A DNA stretch of 64,000 nucleotides from Leucobacter muris (GTDB lineage Bacteria; Actinomycetota; Actinomycetes; Actinomycetales; Microbacteriaceae), in assembly GCF_004028235.1 (NCBI RefSeq), contig NZ_CP035037.1, positions 2,108,001 to 2,172,000 of the forward strand. The letters run 5' to 3'. Positions 8,469 to 18,501 of the stretch are shown here, piece by piece (positions within the stretch are counted from its first letter, which is position 1; the number at the start of each line of letters is the position of its first letter). The notes under the pieces are model-generated. The model saw only the letters and a program-made list of their open reading frames with translations. It was not told the DNA's origin and did not search any database. The position numbers and the translations under genes are program-made.

Positions 8469-9704
8469 ATGGGCATTTATGGGTCACTGGCGCAGCAACC
8501 GGGGGTCGTCCGCGTACTCGTCTCGCAGCTGCTCGCCCGATTCCCCTTCGGGATGCTCTCGATCATCCTGCTGCTGCACATCCAGCTGGCCTACGGCGAT
8601 TTCACCTCGGCCGGCATCGTGCTGGCCGCGCAGAGCGTCGGGCAGGCGGTCTCGGGCCCGCTGAGCAGCCGCTTCATGGGCCGCTTCGGCATGCGCCGGG
8701 TGCTCACCCTCACCTCGATCGTGTGCGCCGCACTGCTCGTGACCATCGCGCTCGTGCATCTGCCGCTCCCGATCGTCGCCGGGATCGCCGTCCTCATCGG
8801 CCTCACCACCCCGCCCGTCACACCGGCGGTGCGCACCCTGTACCCGAAGCTCGTGCCGAACACGCAGCTGTCGGCCCTCTTCTCGCTCGACGCCGCCGCC
8901 CAGGAGCTGATCTGGGTGTTCGGCCCGGTGGTCGCCGTCTTCGTGTCGTCGCAGTTCGGCACCACGGCGGGGCTCTGCGTGGCGGCCGGTTTCATGCTGG
9001 TCGGGGGTGCCTGGTTCATCCTGAGCCCGGCCGTGGGCGCGGTCAAGCTGCCGCCGTCGAGGCGCGGTTTCGGCGCCGTGCTGCGCTACCCGACGGTGGT
9101 CATCGCCACCGTGGTCGGCTTCTTCTTCGTCGCTTCGATGGCGGCGGTCGAGGCCGGGGTGGTCGCCGCCTTCGCGGGTGACGGGCACGGCGGATCCGGC
9201 GGGCACGGCAGCATGGAATCGGGCATCGTGCTCGCCCTGTTCGCGGGCGGATCCCTCGTGGGCGGCCTGCTCATCGGCCACCGCGAGATGCGCCCCTGGT
9301 CGCTGCTGCTGCGCATCACGCTCGTGCTCGCCGGCATGCTCGCCTGCGTGGTGAGCCTCAACATCTGGTGGCTCAGCATCGTGCTGTTCATCGGCGGCCT
9401 CGGCACCGCCCCCGCGTTCGCGGCGCTCTCGAACATCGTCGCCTCGACCGTGAAGTTCTCCGAGACGGCAGAGGCCTACGGCTGGGTGGGCATGGGGCAG
9501 CTCATGGGTGTGGCCGCCGGATCGGCGTTCGCGGGCGTCGCGATCGACGCGTTCGGCGCGCGCGGCGCCATCCTCGTCGCCGCCGCGATGCTCGCGGCCG
9601 CGGCGCTGTGCGCCGCCTCGACGATGCGCTGGATCCCGGATCTCAAGGGCCGCACGATCGAGGTGCCGCCCGAGACCGGCACGGTCACGATCCCGCTCGC
9701 CTAG
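8469..9704 (+). CDS. Major facilitator superfamily transporter
   Basis: Membrane transporter of 411 residues, probably an efflux pump. It has about twelve hydrophobic helices in two halves and the MFS motif-A-like loop RFMGRFGMRRVL between helices 2 and 3. A Gly/His-rich loop (GDGHGGSGGHGSM, near residue 240) lies in the second half and could bind metal. The frame stays open far upstream through the helicase gene, but the ATG at 8469 immediately follows a TATACT box and gives the natural MFS N-terminus. Substrate unknown. Confidence 0.85.
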   Translation: MGIYGSLAQQPGVVRVLVSQLLARFPFGMLSIILLLHIQLAYGDFTSAGIVLAAQSVGQAVSGPLSSRFMGRFGMRRVLTLTSIVCAALLVTIALVHLPLPIVAGIAVLIGLTTPPVTPAVRTLYPKLVPNTQLSALFSLDAAAQELIWVFGPVVAVFVSSQFGTTAGLCVAAGFMLVGGAWFILSPAVGAVKLPPSRRGFGAVLRYPTVVIATVVGFFFVASMAAVEAGVVAAFAGDGHGGSGGHGSMESGIVLALFAGGSLVGGLLIGHREMRPWSLLLRITLVLAGMLACVVSLNIWWLSIVLFIGGLGTAPAFAALSNIVASTVKFSETAEAYGWVGMGQLMGVAAGSAFAGVAIDAFGARGAILVAAAMLAAAALCAASTMRWIPDLKGRTIEVPPETGTVTIPLA

Positions 9705-9787
9705 GGCGCCACCTCTCGCGGATAACGATCTCGCCACGCACAGGCAAGCCGCAGGCGCCGTGCCACCCGCGCGAGCCCCGCGCATCG

Positions 9788-9793
9788 TAGGGT
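9788..9793 (+). promoter_or_regulatory. -10 box TAGGGT of the DUF4349 gene (leaderless)
   Basis: TAGGGT ends six bases before the ATG at 9800, the same spacing as at 8457 and 37690. No Shine-Dalgarno sequence is present. This supports ATG 9800 over the GTG at 9794. Confidence 0.6.
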
Positions 9794-9799
9794 GTGGTC

Positions 9800-10864
9800 A
9801 TGAAGCGCCGCATCGCACTCCCGATCGTCCTCGCCGCCGTGCTCGTCGCGCCGCTGGCCGCCTGCTCCGCGCAGTCCGGGGCCGGGCTCCCCTCGACCTC
9901 GCACGAGATGCCCACCCCCTTCACCGAGCTGGACCGCGGCGTCGTGGCCGAGGACTCGGCCGCTCCCGCGACCGGCAGCACCTCGGGCAGCCGCGCCGAC
10001 CGCTCGGTCATCCGCACGGGCGACGTCTCACTCGAGGTGGCCGACCCCCGTGCAGCGGCCGACGAGATCGCCGAGGTCGCGGAGCGCCTCGACGGCGGCG
10101 TCGAGTCGTCGACGGTGCGACGGGCGGGCGGCGAGGTCGGCGACGTCGGCCCCGGTGCCGCCGCCGCGGCCGATGTCACGATCCGTGTGCCCGAGGACCG
10201 CGTCGACGAGGCGTTCGAGGCGCTCTCGGAGGTGGGCGAGGTGCTCTCGCAGAGCCGCTCCGAGTTCGACGTGACGACCGAGCACGTCGACCTGCAGGCC
10301 CGAGTCGCAGCCCTCGAGGAGTCGGTGGACCGGCTCACCGAGCTCATGGCCGGCGCCGCGACCACGAGCGAGCTGCTCGAGGCCGAGGCCGCGCTGTCGC
10401 AGCGCCAGCAGGAGCTCGACGGGCTGCGCGCCCAGCTGAAATCGCTCGAGGGGCAGGTCGACGAGGCGACCATCCACGTCTCTCTGCAGACGCGCTCGGC
10501 GCTGCCCGGCGGCGGCCCCGCCAACTTCTGGGAGGGCCTGCTCGCCGGCTTCGGATCGCTCGGCGCCGCGGGCTCGGGCGCGCTGGTGCTCGCCGGCATC
10601 CTGCTGCCCTGGCTGCTCGTCGCCGCGATCGTCGCACTCGGGATCGTGCTCATCGTGCGCACGGCGAGGCGCCGGCGGGCGCGCAGCGCGGACGCCGCCC
10701 CGCAGCAGCCCCAGCACGCCCAGGGCCCCGACCAGCCGACCGCGCAGCGGCCCGCCGCGCCCGACGCCGCGCAGCACCAGCCGGCTCAGTATCCGGCCGG
10801 TCACTCCCCGGCCGCCCAGCAGCCGCCGGCTCAGTACCCGCCCGCGCCGACGAGCGAGCCGTAG
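9800..10864 (+). CDS. DUF4349-type lipoprotein with coiled coil and C-terminal membrane helix
   Basis: Envelope protein of unknown function, 354 residues. It has a signal peptide with a lipobox LAAC (Cys22), then the DUF4349-like block [22 protein letters not shown]. An alpha-helical stretch around residues 150-230 ([15 protein letters not shown]...[16 protein letters not shown]) should form a coiled coil. A transmembrane helix ([18 protein letters not shown]) and a long Gln/Pro-rich cytoplasmic tail with QYPAG/QYPPA motifs follow. Its 3' end overlaps the convergent amine oxidase gene by 34 bp. Confidence 0.8.
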   Translation: MKRRIALPIVLAAVLVAPLAACSAQSGAGLPSTSHEMPTPFTELDRGVVAEDSAAPATGSTSGSRADRSVIRTGDVSLEVADPRAAADEIAEVAERLDGGVESSTVRRAGGEVGDVGPGAAAAADVTIRVPEDRVDEAFEALSEVGEVLSQSRSEFDVTTEHVDLQARVAALEESVDRLTELMAGAATTSELLEAEAALSQRQQELDGLRAQLKSLEGQVDEATIHVSLQTRSALPGGGPANFWEGLLAGFGSLGAAGSGALVLAGILLPWLLVAAIVALGIVLIVRTARRRRARSADAAPQQPQHAQGPDQPTAQRPAAPDAAQHQPAQYPAGHSPAAQQPPAQYPPAPTSEP

Positions 10865-12198
10865 GGCAGCTCACGGCCGAGGATCCGCTCGGCCGCCCGG
10901 TGCCCCGAGGCCAGCGCAGCGGTCACGGTCGCGGGATCCTCGGCCCACGTCGCCTCGCCCGCGAGGTGCAGCACGCCGTCGATCGGCGTCGCGATGAGAT
11001 CGTGATCCTCGGGCCGCGAGCCGACCGTCATGTAGGCGTACGCTCCCCCCGCCCAGCGGTCGTGCTGCCAGTGCGTGACGTGCACGTGCACGGGATCCGG
11101 GATCCCTTCGCCGTAGATGCCCCGCAGCGCCGCCATGACCGAGGCCGCCACCCGATCGTCGGACCAGTCCCGGATCTGCTTCGCGCACTCCCCCGCCGCG
11201 AAGGTGAGCAGCGTGGGCTCGCCGTGCAGGTCCGTGAGGTCGTACCAGGAGTGCCACCACTCGGCCGCCGCGCCCTGCCGTCGGATCGCGTAGACCCCCT
11301 CGTCCCAGAAGCGCTCGGGGAAGCGCAGGAAGACCTTCTCGAACGCGTTCATCTCGAGGCACGAGAGCGCGTCGGCGACCGGTTCCGGCAACGGCGGATC
11401 GAACACGATCCCACCCGAGCGCAGCACCCCCACGGGCGCGGTGATCACGGCCCGGTCGGCGGCGAAGGCTCCGCGGCCCGTCACGACCTCGACGCGAGCT
11501 CCCGCTGCGTCGCCGCCGCGTCGCACCACCCGCGAGACGGCGTGCTCCAATCGCACGTCGAGCCCCTCGGCGAGGTGCGTCGCGAGCCGGTCGTACCCCT
11601 CGGGGAACACCACCTCGTCGCCCTCGATCGCGTCGTCGTCGAGGCCGTGCGCGTCGAGCAGGCGCGCGTCGGCCCCGTACTGCTCCTCAGAGCGGTGGAA
11701 CAGGTACTCCACCACCCGCGCGGCGCGCTCCGCACTCCAGCCGCGCTCGTCCGCCACCTCGGCGACCGCGGTCTCGGCGGCCTCCGCGTAGCTCGTGGCC
11801 GGCGCCGCCGCCGCGATCACCTCGCCGAGGCGCTCGTCGACGAGCGCAGCGTCCGTGACGAACCGTTGCGCAGCCGCCTCGTCGAGACGCGCGCCGTCGG
11901 GGCCGTAGTAGGCGATTGGCCGCCCGCCCGCCTGATAGCTGCCGACCGTGAACTCGACCGTGGGCATCCCCCACGCGGCGACCGCCTCGAACAGCGGGCT
12001 GTTCGAGACGCCGTGGATCCACGACGCCCCGAGATCCGTTACCCGCCCGCCATCGCGCTCCGTGTGCACGCGACCGCCGATCCGATCCCGCGCCTCGAGC
12101 ACCGCGACCCGCTGCCCCGCCCCCGCCAGCAGCCGCGCGGCGGTGAGCCCGGCCACACCCGCGCCCACCACGATCGTGTCGAAACGCTCCACCGTCAT
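10831..12198 (-). CDS. Flavin monoamine oxidase family protein
   Basis: FAD-dependent oxidation of a primary or secondary amine to aldehyde with release of H2O2. The 455 residues begin with a Rossmann FAD motif [15 protein letters not shown] and the following [10 protein letters not shown] stretch typical of monoamine/polyamine oxidases. They end with the FAD-contacting [23 protein letters not shown] region. ATG 12198 is preferred over 12213 because GGGAGCGG lies seven bases before it. The pot transporter nearby makes polyamines a plausible substrate, though this is only inference. Confidence 0.9.
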   Translation of the reverse strand: MTVERFDTIVVGAGVAGLTAARLLAGAGQRVAVLEARDRIGGRVHTERDGGRVTDLGASWIHGVSNSPLFEAVAAWGMPTVEFTVGSYQAGGRPIAYYGPDGARLDEAAAQRFVTDAALVDERLGEVIAAAAPATSYAEAAETAVAEVADERGWSAERAARVVEYLFHRSEEQYGADARLLDAHGLDDDAIEGDEVVFPEGYDRLATHLAEGLDVRLEHAVSRVVRRGGDAAGARVEVVTGRGAFAADRAVITAPVGVLRSGGIVFDPPLPEPVADALSCLEMNAFEKVFLRFPERFWDEGVYAIRRQGAAAEWWHSWYDLTDLHGEPTLLTFAAGECAKQIRDWSDDRVAASVMAALRGIYGEGIPDPVHVHVTHWQHDRWAGGAYAYMTVGSRPEDHDLIATPIDGVLHLAGEATWAEDPATVTAALASGHRAAERILGRELPYGSLVGAGGY

Positions 12199-12320
12199 CG
12201 TCCGCTCCCGCACTCGCTCCGAGACGGGCGTCGCCGTGACGCCCGCATGGAGTCAGGATACCGGCGCCCCGCGGCGGTATCCCGCTCGGTCCCCGGGCGC
12301 GCTCAGCCCCGGGGGTGCGC

Positions 12321-13001
12321 TCAGCCCCGCGCCGTCCCGGGAGGCCGCGGCGCGGCGGCCCGCGAGTCGAGCGCCTCGAGCAGCGAGCGCTCCGTGCGGA
12401 TCGCGCCCGGGTTGCGGCGCAGCCAGGGTCGCAGCACCCGCGTCACGGCGGGCATCATCACGAAGGTCATGAGCGGGGCGAGCACCGTCACGACGAGTGC
12501 CGAGCGCAGCAGCACGGGCGCGTCGCCCCACCACGGCAGCGTCGAGATCACCCACGACGACGCGACGTTCACCGGGTACATGCCCACCCAGATGGCCATC
12601 GCCTGCTTCCAGCGCTGCGGCGCCGAGCGCACCACCACGGTGCGCGCGTCACCCGTTCGCACGTCGACGCTGCGCCGCAGCTGCGGCCCGTCGAACCAGC
12701 CCTCGATGCCGGTGCGACGCTGCACCCGGGCATCGAGGACGAGGGGGGAACCCGCTTCGAGCCAGCGCCGGCGCTGCTCCGAGCGCTCCCAGTCGCCGAG
12801 CGCCGCCTCATCGGCGAAGCGGTAGATCGCGTGCAGCACGTTCTCGTCGCCGCTGTCGCGCAGCACCCCGCCGCCCAGGCAGCCGTCGAAGCCGCGGGCG
12901 AGCCGCAGGCCCTCCTCGACCCACGCGACCGCGTCGCCGCTGCGGGCCGGCATCGTCTGCCGCCTGACCGCTACCGTGACCGGGGTTCCCATGCCGTCCA
13001 T
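12321..13001 (-). CDS. Antibiotic-biosynthesis-monooxygenase (ABM) domain protein with two membrane helices
   Basis: 226 residues. The first 100 resemble an ABM ferredoxin-like fold (VTVAVRRQTMPARSGDAVAWVEEGLRLA...HAIYRFADEAALGDWERSE). A linker and two transmembrane helices (WKQAMAIWVGMYPVN... and VLLRSALVVTVLAPLMTFVMM) follow, ending in a basic, Pro-rich tail. This arrangement is known among uncharacterised membrane-bound ABM proteins. The start could also be the ATG at 12992; neither has a clear ribosome-binding site. The catalytic activity is unknown. Confidence 0.75.
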   Translation of the reverse strand: MDGMGTPVTVAVRRQTMPARSGDAVAWVEEGLRLARGFDGCLGGGVLRDSGDENVLHAIYRFADEAALGDWERSEQRRRWLEAGSPLVLDARVQRRTGIEGWFDGPQLRRSVDVRTGDARTVVVRSAPQRWKQAMAIWVGMYPVNVASSWVISTLPWWGDAPVLLRSALVVTVLAPLMTFVMMPAVTRVLRPWLRRNPGAIRTERSLLEALDSRAAAPRPPGTARG

Positions 13002-13015
13002 TGCAGCGCGGGCGC

Positions 13016-13041
13016 GTGACGGGGGCGTTACGCCCCGTCAC
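13016..13041. promoter_or_regulatory. Inverted repeat upstream of the ABM gene
   Basis: GTGACGGGG (13016-13024) and CCCCGTCAC (13033-13041) form a perfect 9-bp inverted repeat, with two further pairs inside around a TTA loop. It lies about 15 bases upstream of the minus-strand start at 13001. It could be an operator, or a structure ending transcripts from the permease gene. Confidence 0.55.
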
Positions 13042-13196
13042 GCCCCAGTGAAGAGCGAGTTACGATTCGGCGCGGATGCCGCGCCCCGGAGACGATCGGG
13101 CGCCCGAGGCGTCGCGGCACGGCCTTCGTGACCCGGTCTCCGGAAATCCCTCCTCGGGGATCCCGTACCCGGGCCCCGGCCCCATGGCCCGCGCCC

Positions 13197-13228
13197 CTCC
13201 GAGCCTCCGAGCCTCCGAGCCTCCGAGC
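13197..13228. repeat. Tandem repeat (CTCCGAGC)4
   Basis: Four perfect 8-bp units lie just downstream of the stop codon of the permease gene (minus strand). No function is evident; such repeats can vary in copy number by slippage. Confidence 0.8.
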
Positions 13229-13239
13229 CACGGCCCCGC

Positions 13240-14778
13240 TCACTCGTCGGGAACGAGCACCGGGGTGTCGCGGTTCAGGCTCTCGCCCCGGAAGAACGGC
13301 TTGGATCCCGGGCGCAGCCACCAGATGCCCATGAGCACGAAGCCGAGCAGGATCGCGCCGACCCCGATCACGAAGGCGCCGCCCACGCCGAGCAGCACGG
13401 TCTCGCTGTACTCCGTGCTCCACATGTCGATCGCCGACTGCACGAACGCGTAGCCGAGCATGAGACCGCCGAGCGCGGGCAGGATGCCGCGCATCCACAG
13501 GTTGCGGGCGCTGTCGCGCAGCGTGCCGCGGAAGTACCAGACGCAGGCGAACGAGGTGATCGCGTAGTAGAGCGCGACGGCGAGACCCATCGACGTGAGC
13601 GAGTCGGCGAGCATGTCCTCGGACAGGATCGACATGCCCACGTAGTAGATGATCGCCGCCGCGCCCATGAGCGTCGTCGAGAACCACGGCGTCTTGAACT
13701 TGGGGTGCAGCTCGGCGAACTTCGCGGGCAGCGCGCGGTAGACCGCCATCGAGAGGGTGCCGCGCGCGGTCGGCAGGATCGTCGTCTGCGTCGACGACGC
13801 CGCCGACAGCATCACGCCGAGGATCAGGAACCAGCCCCACGGCCCGAAGAGCGCGCCGCCCAGCACCGAGAACACGTCGTCGAGGCTCTCGGGGTTCGTG
13901 AGGCCGTACCCCGTGTCGCCGAAGCCGGCGAACATCATCACCACGACCGAGATGCCCACGTAGAGCACGATGAGCACCACGATGCTCGACAGCGCCGCGC
14001 GACCGGGCGTCTTGCGGGGGTTCTTGGTCTCCTCGTTGAGGGCGAGGCAGGTGTCCCAGCCCCAGTAGATGAAGAGTGCCAGCAGCACGGCCTCGATGAA
14101 GCCCGACCACGAGGTGAGCTCGGCGGGGTTGAACCACTGCCAGTCGAACGCGATCGAGTCGGGGTTGCCGCCGTCGAGCGAGTGCCAGAGGGCGAGCACG
14201 CCGAAGAGCACCATCGCGACGATCTGGATGGTCATGAGCACCATCTGCAGCTTCTCGCCGATCTGCACGCCGATCGTGCTCACGAACGTCATGATCGCCA
14301 TGAACACGACCGAGGTGGCGACCACGATCACCCGGTTGTCGGCGAACTCCTCGTTGCCGAGCAGCAGCCAGAAGTACTTGCCCGTGATCTCCCCCACGTT
14401 GGCGAGCACCATGATCGCCGAGACCGCGACCGCCCAGCCGCCGATCCAGCCGACGACGGGCCCGAAGCCCTTGGTGCCCCACACGAAGGTGGTGCCGCAG
14501 TCGGGCATCTCGCGGTTGAGCTCCTGGTAGGCGAAGGCGGCGAAGATCATCGGCACGCAGGCGATGATGAAGACGAGCGGCGCCTGAGCGCCGACCGCGA
14601 GGATCACGTAGCCGAGCGTCGCCGCGAGCGAGTAGAGCGGAGCGGTCGAGGCGAGCCCGATCACCGTCGATCCCACGACGCCGAGCGCGCCCTGGTTGAG
14701 GCCCTTGCCGACGTGAATGTGCCCGGTGTCGGTGGCGTTGCCCAGCGTGTGCTTCTCCATGGGGTCATTCTGCTGCAT
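13240..14778 (-). CDS. APC-family amino acid permease
   Basis: Secondary transporter for an amino acid or amine. About 512 residues with twelve hydrophobic segments and the APC-type N-terminal region GVVGSTVIGLASTAPLYSLAATLG and CGTTFVWGTKGFGP. I start it at ATG 14778 (MQQNDPMEKHTLG); ATG 14760 is also possible, and neither has a good ribosome-binding site. The frame continues to 14973 but with non-membrane, low-quality sequence. It is divergent from an aldehyde dehydrogenase gene and shares its control region. Import of GABA or a related amino acid oxidised to a semialdehyde is a plausible inference. Confidence 0.87.
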   Translation of the reverse strand: MQQNDPMEKHTLGNATDTGHIHVGKGLNQGALGVVGSTVIGLASTAPLYSLAATLGYVILAVGAQAPLVFIIACVPMIFAAFAYQELNREMPDCGTTFVWGTKGFGPVVGWIGGWAVAVSAIMVLANVGEITGKYFWLLLGNEEFADNRVIVVATSVVFMAIMTFVSTIGVQIGEKLQMVLMTIQIVAMVLFGVLALWHSLDGGNPDSIAFDWQWFNPAELTSWSGFIEAVLLALFIYWGWDTCLALNEETKNPRKTPGRAALSSIVVLIVLYVGISVVVMMFAGFGDTGYGLTNPESLDDVFSVLGGALFGPWGWFLILGVMLSAASSTQTTILPTARGTLSMAVYRALPAKFAELHPKFKTPWFSTTLMGAAAIIYYVGMSILSEDMLADSLTSMGLAVALYYAITSFACVWYFRGTLRDSARNLWMRGILPALGGLMLGYAFVQSAIDMWSTEYSETVLLGVGGAFVIGVGAILLGFVLMGIWWLRPGSKPFFRGESLNRDTPVLVPDE

Positions 14779-14947
14779 CGGCTCGGATCTGGGAAATGGC
14801 CGGGCGGATCCGACACGCCGCGGCCATCGGCCCGCTCTGCCGCGGATTCCGCAGTTTTCAGCTCCATACACTATCGAGATCGACACCCGAAGCTGACTTG
14901 GGCTACGCGAAGACGGGGGCGTCCGCGCTAGTGCTGTGCACCGAGGT

Positions 14948-14963
14948 GTGCCAGACTTGGCAC
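14948..14963. promoter_or_regulatory. Palindrome in the permease/aldehyde dehydrogenase divergent region
   Basis: GTGCCA and TGGCAC form a perfect 6-bp inverted repeat around GACT, centred between the two divergent genes and about 40 bases before the dehydrogenase ATG. It is a candidate operator for a shared regulator that is not encoded next to it. Confidence 0.45.
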
Positions 14964-15003
14964 TGTCCGACACCCGACGAAGTCACTAAGGAGTGAGTCA
15001 TCT

Positions 15004-16359
15004 ATGGGCACCTTCGCCGTAATCAATCCGGCCACGGGCGAGACCGTCGCCGAGTACCCCGACGCGACGGCCGAGGAGATCGAGGCCGGCCTGGCTTCGG
15101 CTCAGCAGGCCTACAAGGAGTGGGCTCGCAAGACCACGGTCGCCGAGCGCGCCGCCCTGGCGAAGCGTGCCGCCGAGCTGTTCGAGGAGCGCAAGGACGA
15201 GCTGGGCGCGATCATCAACCGTGAGATGGGCAAGCCGCTCGACCAGTCGGTCGGCGAGGCCGAGTTCTCGGGCGCGATCACCGCGGCGTTCGCCGACAAC
15301 GCCGAGCAGTGGCTGGCCGATGAGGAGCTGCAGGTCGAGGACGGCCTGAAGACCTTCTTCCGCTTCCAGGGCCTCGGCGTGATCCTCGGCATCATGCCCT
15401 GGAACTACCCCTACTACCAGGTCGCCCGCTTCGCGGTGCCCAACCTGATCCTGGGCAACACCATCATCCTCAAGCACGCCGCGCAGTGCCCCGAGTCGGC
15501 TCTCGCGCTCGAGAAGCTCTTCCGCGACGCCGGCTTCCCCGAGGGCGCCTACGTCAACGTGTTCGCCACCCATGACCAGATCGCCGACATCATCGCCGAC
15601 GACCGCATCCAGGGCGTCTCGCTCACCGGTTCCGAGCGCGCCGGCGCGATCGTCGCCGAACAGGCGGGCCGCGCGCTCAAGAAGTGCGTGCTCGAGCTGG
15701 GTGGCTCCGACGTCTTCCTCGTGCTCGACACCGACGACCTCGACCACGCGGTCGAGCACGCCGTGGGCGGCCGCATGGAGAACACCGGCCAGGCCTGCAA
15801 CGGCTCGAAGCGCATCGTCGTGCTCGACAAGTACTTCGACGAGTTCAAGGAGAAGTTCGTCGCCGCGATCGGCGGCCAGAGCTACGGCGACGACTTCGGC
15901 CCGCTGTCGTCGGCTCAGGCCACCAAGACCCTCTCGGGTCAGGTGCAGGGCGCGATCGATCAGGGCGCCGAGGTGCTCGTGGGCGACAACGAGCCCGAGG
16001 GCAATCTCTTCACCCCCACCGTCCTCTCCGGCATCACGCCTTCGATGGACGTGTACAGCCAGGAGCTCTTCGGCCCCGTCGCGCAGCTCTACAAGGTGTC
16101 GAGCGACGAAGAGGCGATCGAGCTCGCCAACTCGTCGCCCTACGGCCTCGGCTCCGTGGTCATCTGCGATGACCTCGAGCGCGCCGAGCGCGTGGGCGAC
16201 CAGCTCGACGTGGGCATGGTCTTCATCGGCGGCGCCGGCCTCGAGGGCGCGGACGTGCCCTTCGGCGGCGTGAAGAAGTCGGGCTACGGCCGCGAGCTCG
16301 GCAAGGTCGGCATGCTCGAGTTCGCCAACAAGAAGCTCTTCCGCTTCGCGCAGAAGTAG
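15004..16359 (+). CDS. NAD(P)-dependent aldehyde dehydrogenase, succinate-semialdehyde type
   Basis: Oxidises an aldehyde to the acid. The 451 residues match the shorter Sad/YneI-like succinate-semialdehyde dehydrogenase group. Visible features are the conserved [14 protein letters not shown], the general base Glu231 in LELGGSD, and the catalytic Cys265 in GQACNGSKR, with the family's usual spacing. AAGGAG lies ten bases before the ATG, and a strong hairpin follows the stop. The divergent permease suggests that the aldehyde comes from an imported amino acid or amine. The substrate is not proven. Confidence 0.92.
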   Translation: MGTFAVINPATGETVAEYPDATAEEIEAGLASAQQAYKEWARKTTVAERAALAKRAAELFEERKDELGAIINREMGKPLDQSVGEAEFSGAITAAFADNAEQWLADEELQVEDGLKTFFRFQGLGVILGIMPWNYPYYQVARFAVPNLILGNTIILKHAAQCPESALALEKLFRDAGFPEGAYVNVFATHDQIADIIADDRIQGVSLTGSERAGAIVAEQAGRALKKCVLELGGSDVFLVLDTDDLDHAVEHAVGGRMENTGQACNGSKRIVVLDKYFDEFKEKFVAAIGGQSYGDDFGPLSSAQATKTLSGQVQGAIDQGAEVLVGDNEPEGNLFTPTVLSGITPSMDVYSQELFGPVAQLYKVSSDEEAIELANSSPYGLGSVVICDDLERAERVGDQLDVGMVFIGGAGLEGADVPFGGVKKSGYGRELGKVGMLEFANKKLFRFAQK

Positions 16360-16376
16360 GCCTCTCGGCGAGACGC

Positions 16377-16409
16377 GCGGCCCCGGCGACCATCGGTCGC
16401 CGGGGCCGC
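16377..16409 (+). terminator. Terminator of the aldehyde dehydrogenase gene
   Basis: A perfect 15-bp stem (16377-16391 with 16395-16409) around the triloop ATC lies 18 bases after the stop codon and is followed by CCGCGTTTCC. Confidence 0.8.
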
Positions 16410-16735
16410 CCGCGTTTCCGGCCCCGTGCGCAGGTGCCCCCGGGCCGTGCGTGTCGTTCGTTTCGTGTCGTTCCCGAGCCTGCCGATGGGAGCCCCTGTC
16501 CCCTCCTTACTTCCCCGCGAGTGGGCAGAAACTGCTGCGCTCCCCCCGATCCGCGCACCTTTTCGACCACTCGACGGGTCTTCTGCCCTTCGAAGAGTTC
16601 AGGGGGCCGGCAAAACCCAGGGAGCGAGCAGACTCAGGGGCAGGCACGCTCTGGCCAGGCACGCTCTGGGCAGGCAGCCTCAGGGGCAAGCACACGCAGG
16701 CCCGGAGCGCGAGTGGCGCGCGAGCACGCGCGCGC
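16410..16735. repeat. Convergent intergenic region with a 15-bp tandem repeat
   Basis: This 326-base gap lies between two convergent genes. It contains CAGGCACGCTCTGG plus one base twice in tandem (16641-16655, 16656-16670) with a degenerate third copy, and CTCAGGGGCA on both sides of the array. CGTGTCGTT is also repeated near 16450. No gene is evident. Confidence 0.55.
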
Positions 16736-17876
16736 CTACGCGTGCGCGGCGAGCCTGAACGCCTCGGGCGGCGTCCGCTCGCCGAGCGCGGCGTCGGCGA
16801 GCACCCGCCCGATCGCGGGCACGAACTTGAATCCCTGCCCCCGAGAAGCCCGCGGCGATCGTGAGCGGCCCGCACTGGTCGAGCACGAAGCGCTCGCTCT
16901 CGGTCGAGGTGTAGGTGCAGCTGATCTCGACGGCCGAGTCGGGATCGAGGCCGGGGAACCACTCGGCGACGTGCTCGCGCAGCCTGCGGCGCAGTTCGTC
17001 GGTCGCGCGGAACGCCCGCGCGTCGGGGTCGCCCGCCTCGCCGGTGAGGTGCAGGCCCACCTTCACGCCCTCGCCCGGGGTGAGCATGCCGTAGACGGTG
17101 CCCCGGCTGGCGCCGCGCTCGTCGAGCTCGCGCGGGAAGTGGTTGAACGACGGCCAGGCGGCCGACTCGTAGCCGGGGCGGATCGCGAAGTGGGCGGGGT
17201 GCTCCTCGGTGACGGTGAGCGGCGGCAGCCGCACGAGCCCGTCGAGCAGCGGCGCGCTCCACGCGCCGGCCGCCACGACCGCGCCCTCGGCCTCGACGCG
17301 CACGAGGCCCTGCGGGCCCTCGGCGGTCACGAGGACCCGATCCTCGCCTGGCTCGATGCCGACGACCCGGTGCCCGTAGCGCAGTTCGGCGCCGTCGCCG
17401 CGCGCGAGGTCGGCGAGCACCCGCAGCGCGGCGGCGGCGTCGACGCGCCCGGCCTCACGGTTCACGAGCGCGTCGGTCTCGAAGCGCAGGCCGGGCCACC
17501 GATCCCGAGCGGCGGCGGCGCTCACCATCTCGGCGGCAGCGCCCCGGGCTCGCAGGGCCTCGTACGCGGCCGTCACGCGGTGCTCGGCGCCGTGCGTGAC
17601 GAGCCCGTCGAGAGTGAGCAGATCGTGCCCCGACGCCCGCTCGAGCACGCGGAAGAGCCGCAGCGACTCGTCGTAGAGGTCGAGGAAGTGATCGTCGGCG
17701 TAGGCGTTGTTCATGTTGCGCGTGGCGCCGTGGGAGGCGCCGCGCGAGTGGCCGGGCTCGAAGCGTTCGAGCAGCAGCACTCGGATACCGCGCTGCGCGA
17801 GCTGCCACGCGGCGGCGAGGCCCATGGCCCCGCCGCCGACGATCACTCGGTCGAAGCGCTCGACGGTTCGGCTCAA
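16736..17876 (-). CDS. Monomeric sarcosine oxidase-like FAD amine oxidase, frameshifted near 3' end
   Basis: Oxidises a secondary amine such as sarcosine, giving formaldehyde, glycine and H2O2. The N-terminus has the FAD motif VIVGGGAMGLAAAWQLA. The C-terminal part has SCTYTSTESERFVLDQ, where the Cys matches the covalent flavin site of MSOX, then LTIAAGFSG. After FSG the frame breaks in a C5 run at 16838-16842 (plus strand). Removing one base restores GQGFKFVPAIGRVLADAALG and a stop at 16736, giving about 379 residues, the normal MSOX length. The TTG start overlaps the stop of the MBL gene, so translation is coupled. The operon context supports a formaldehyde-producing substrate. Confidence 0.82.
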
Positions 17877-18501
17877 TGCCCCCTCGCGATCCACTCGTCG
17901 AGGTGCGGCGCCTCCTCGCCGATGACCGTGGTGTCGCCGTGGCCCGTGTGCACGACCGTCTCGGGGGGGGCAGCGTGAACAGCCGATCCCGAATCGACTC
18001 GATGATCGTGGGGAAGTCGCTGTAGGAGCGGCCGGTCGCGCCGGGGCCGCCGTTGAACAGGGTGTCGCCGGTGAACACGGCGCCGAGCGCGGGAGCCGAG
18101 AAGCACGTAGACCCCGGAGAGTGCCCCGGTGTGTGCAGGGCCGCGAGGCGCACGCCGGCGACCTCGAACACGTCGCCGTCGGCGATCTCGGCGTCGGGGG
18201 CCTCGTCGTGGACGGCGTCCCACAGCACACGGTCGTCGGGGTGCAGGTGCAGCGGCGCGCCGAGCTTCTCGGCGGTCTCGCGCGCGGCCCGGACGTGATC
18301 GTCGTGCCCGTGGGTGAGCAGGATCGCGCGCACCTCGCGCTCCCCGACGGCGGCGGCGACCGCGTCGGCGTCGTGTGCGGGGTCGATCACGATCACCTCG
18401 GCGTCGTCGCCCACGATCCACACGTTGTTGTCGACATCCCAGGTGCCGCCGTCGAGCGAGAAGGTGCCGCTGGTGACCAGGTTCTCGATGCGGGCGACCA
18501 T
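17873..18501 (-). CDS. MBL-fold hydrolase, probable S-formylmycothiol hydrolase partner, frameshifted
   Basis: Metallo-beta-lactamase-fold hydrolase with the zinc motif LLTHGHDDH and further ligands in HTPGHSPGS and FTGDTLFNGG. It directly follows the mycothiol-dependent formaldehyde dehydrogenase gene (1-base TGATG overlap). The same pair occurs in mycobacteria, so it probably acts on the S-formylmycothiol product. A G8 tract at 17963-17970 (plus strand) breaks the frame after FTLPP. With six or nine bases the C-terminus ETVVHTGHGDTTVIGEE is recovered, giving about 208 residues. The fold is certain; the substrate is inferred. Confidence 0.82.

Noticed and set aside
17963..17970. Programmed ribosomal frameshifting at the C8/G8 tracts
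   Set aside because: Other frame breaks in the window lie in short runs of 3-5 bases and look like indel errors; no stimulatory structure was evident. Kept only as part of the indel findings.
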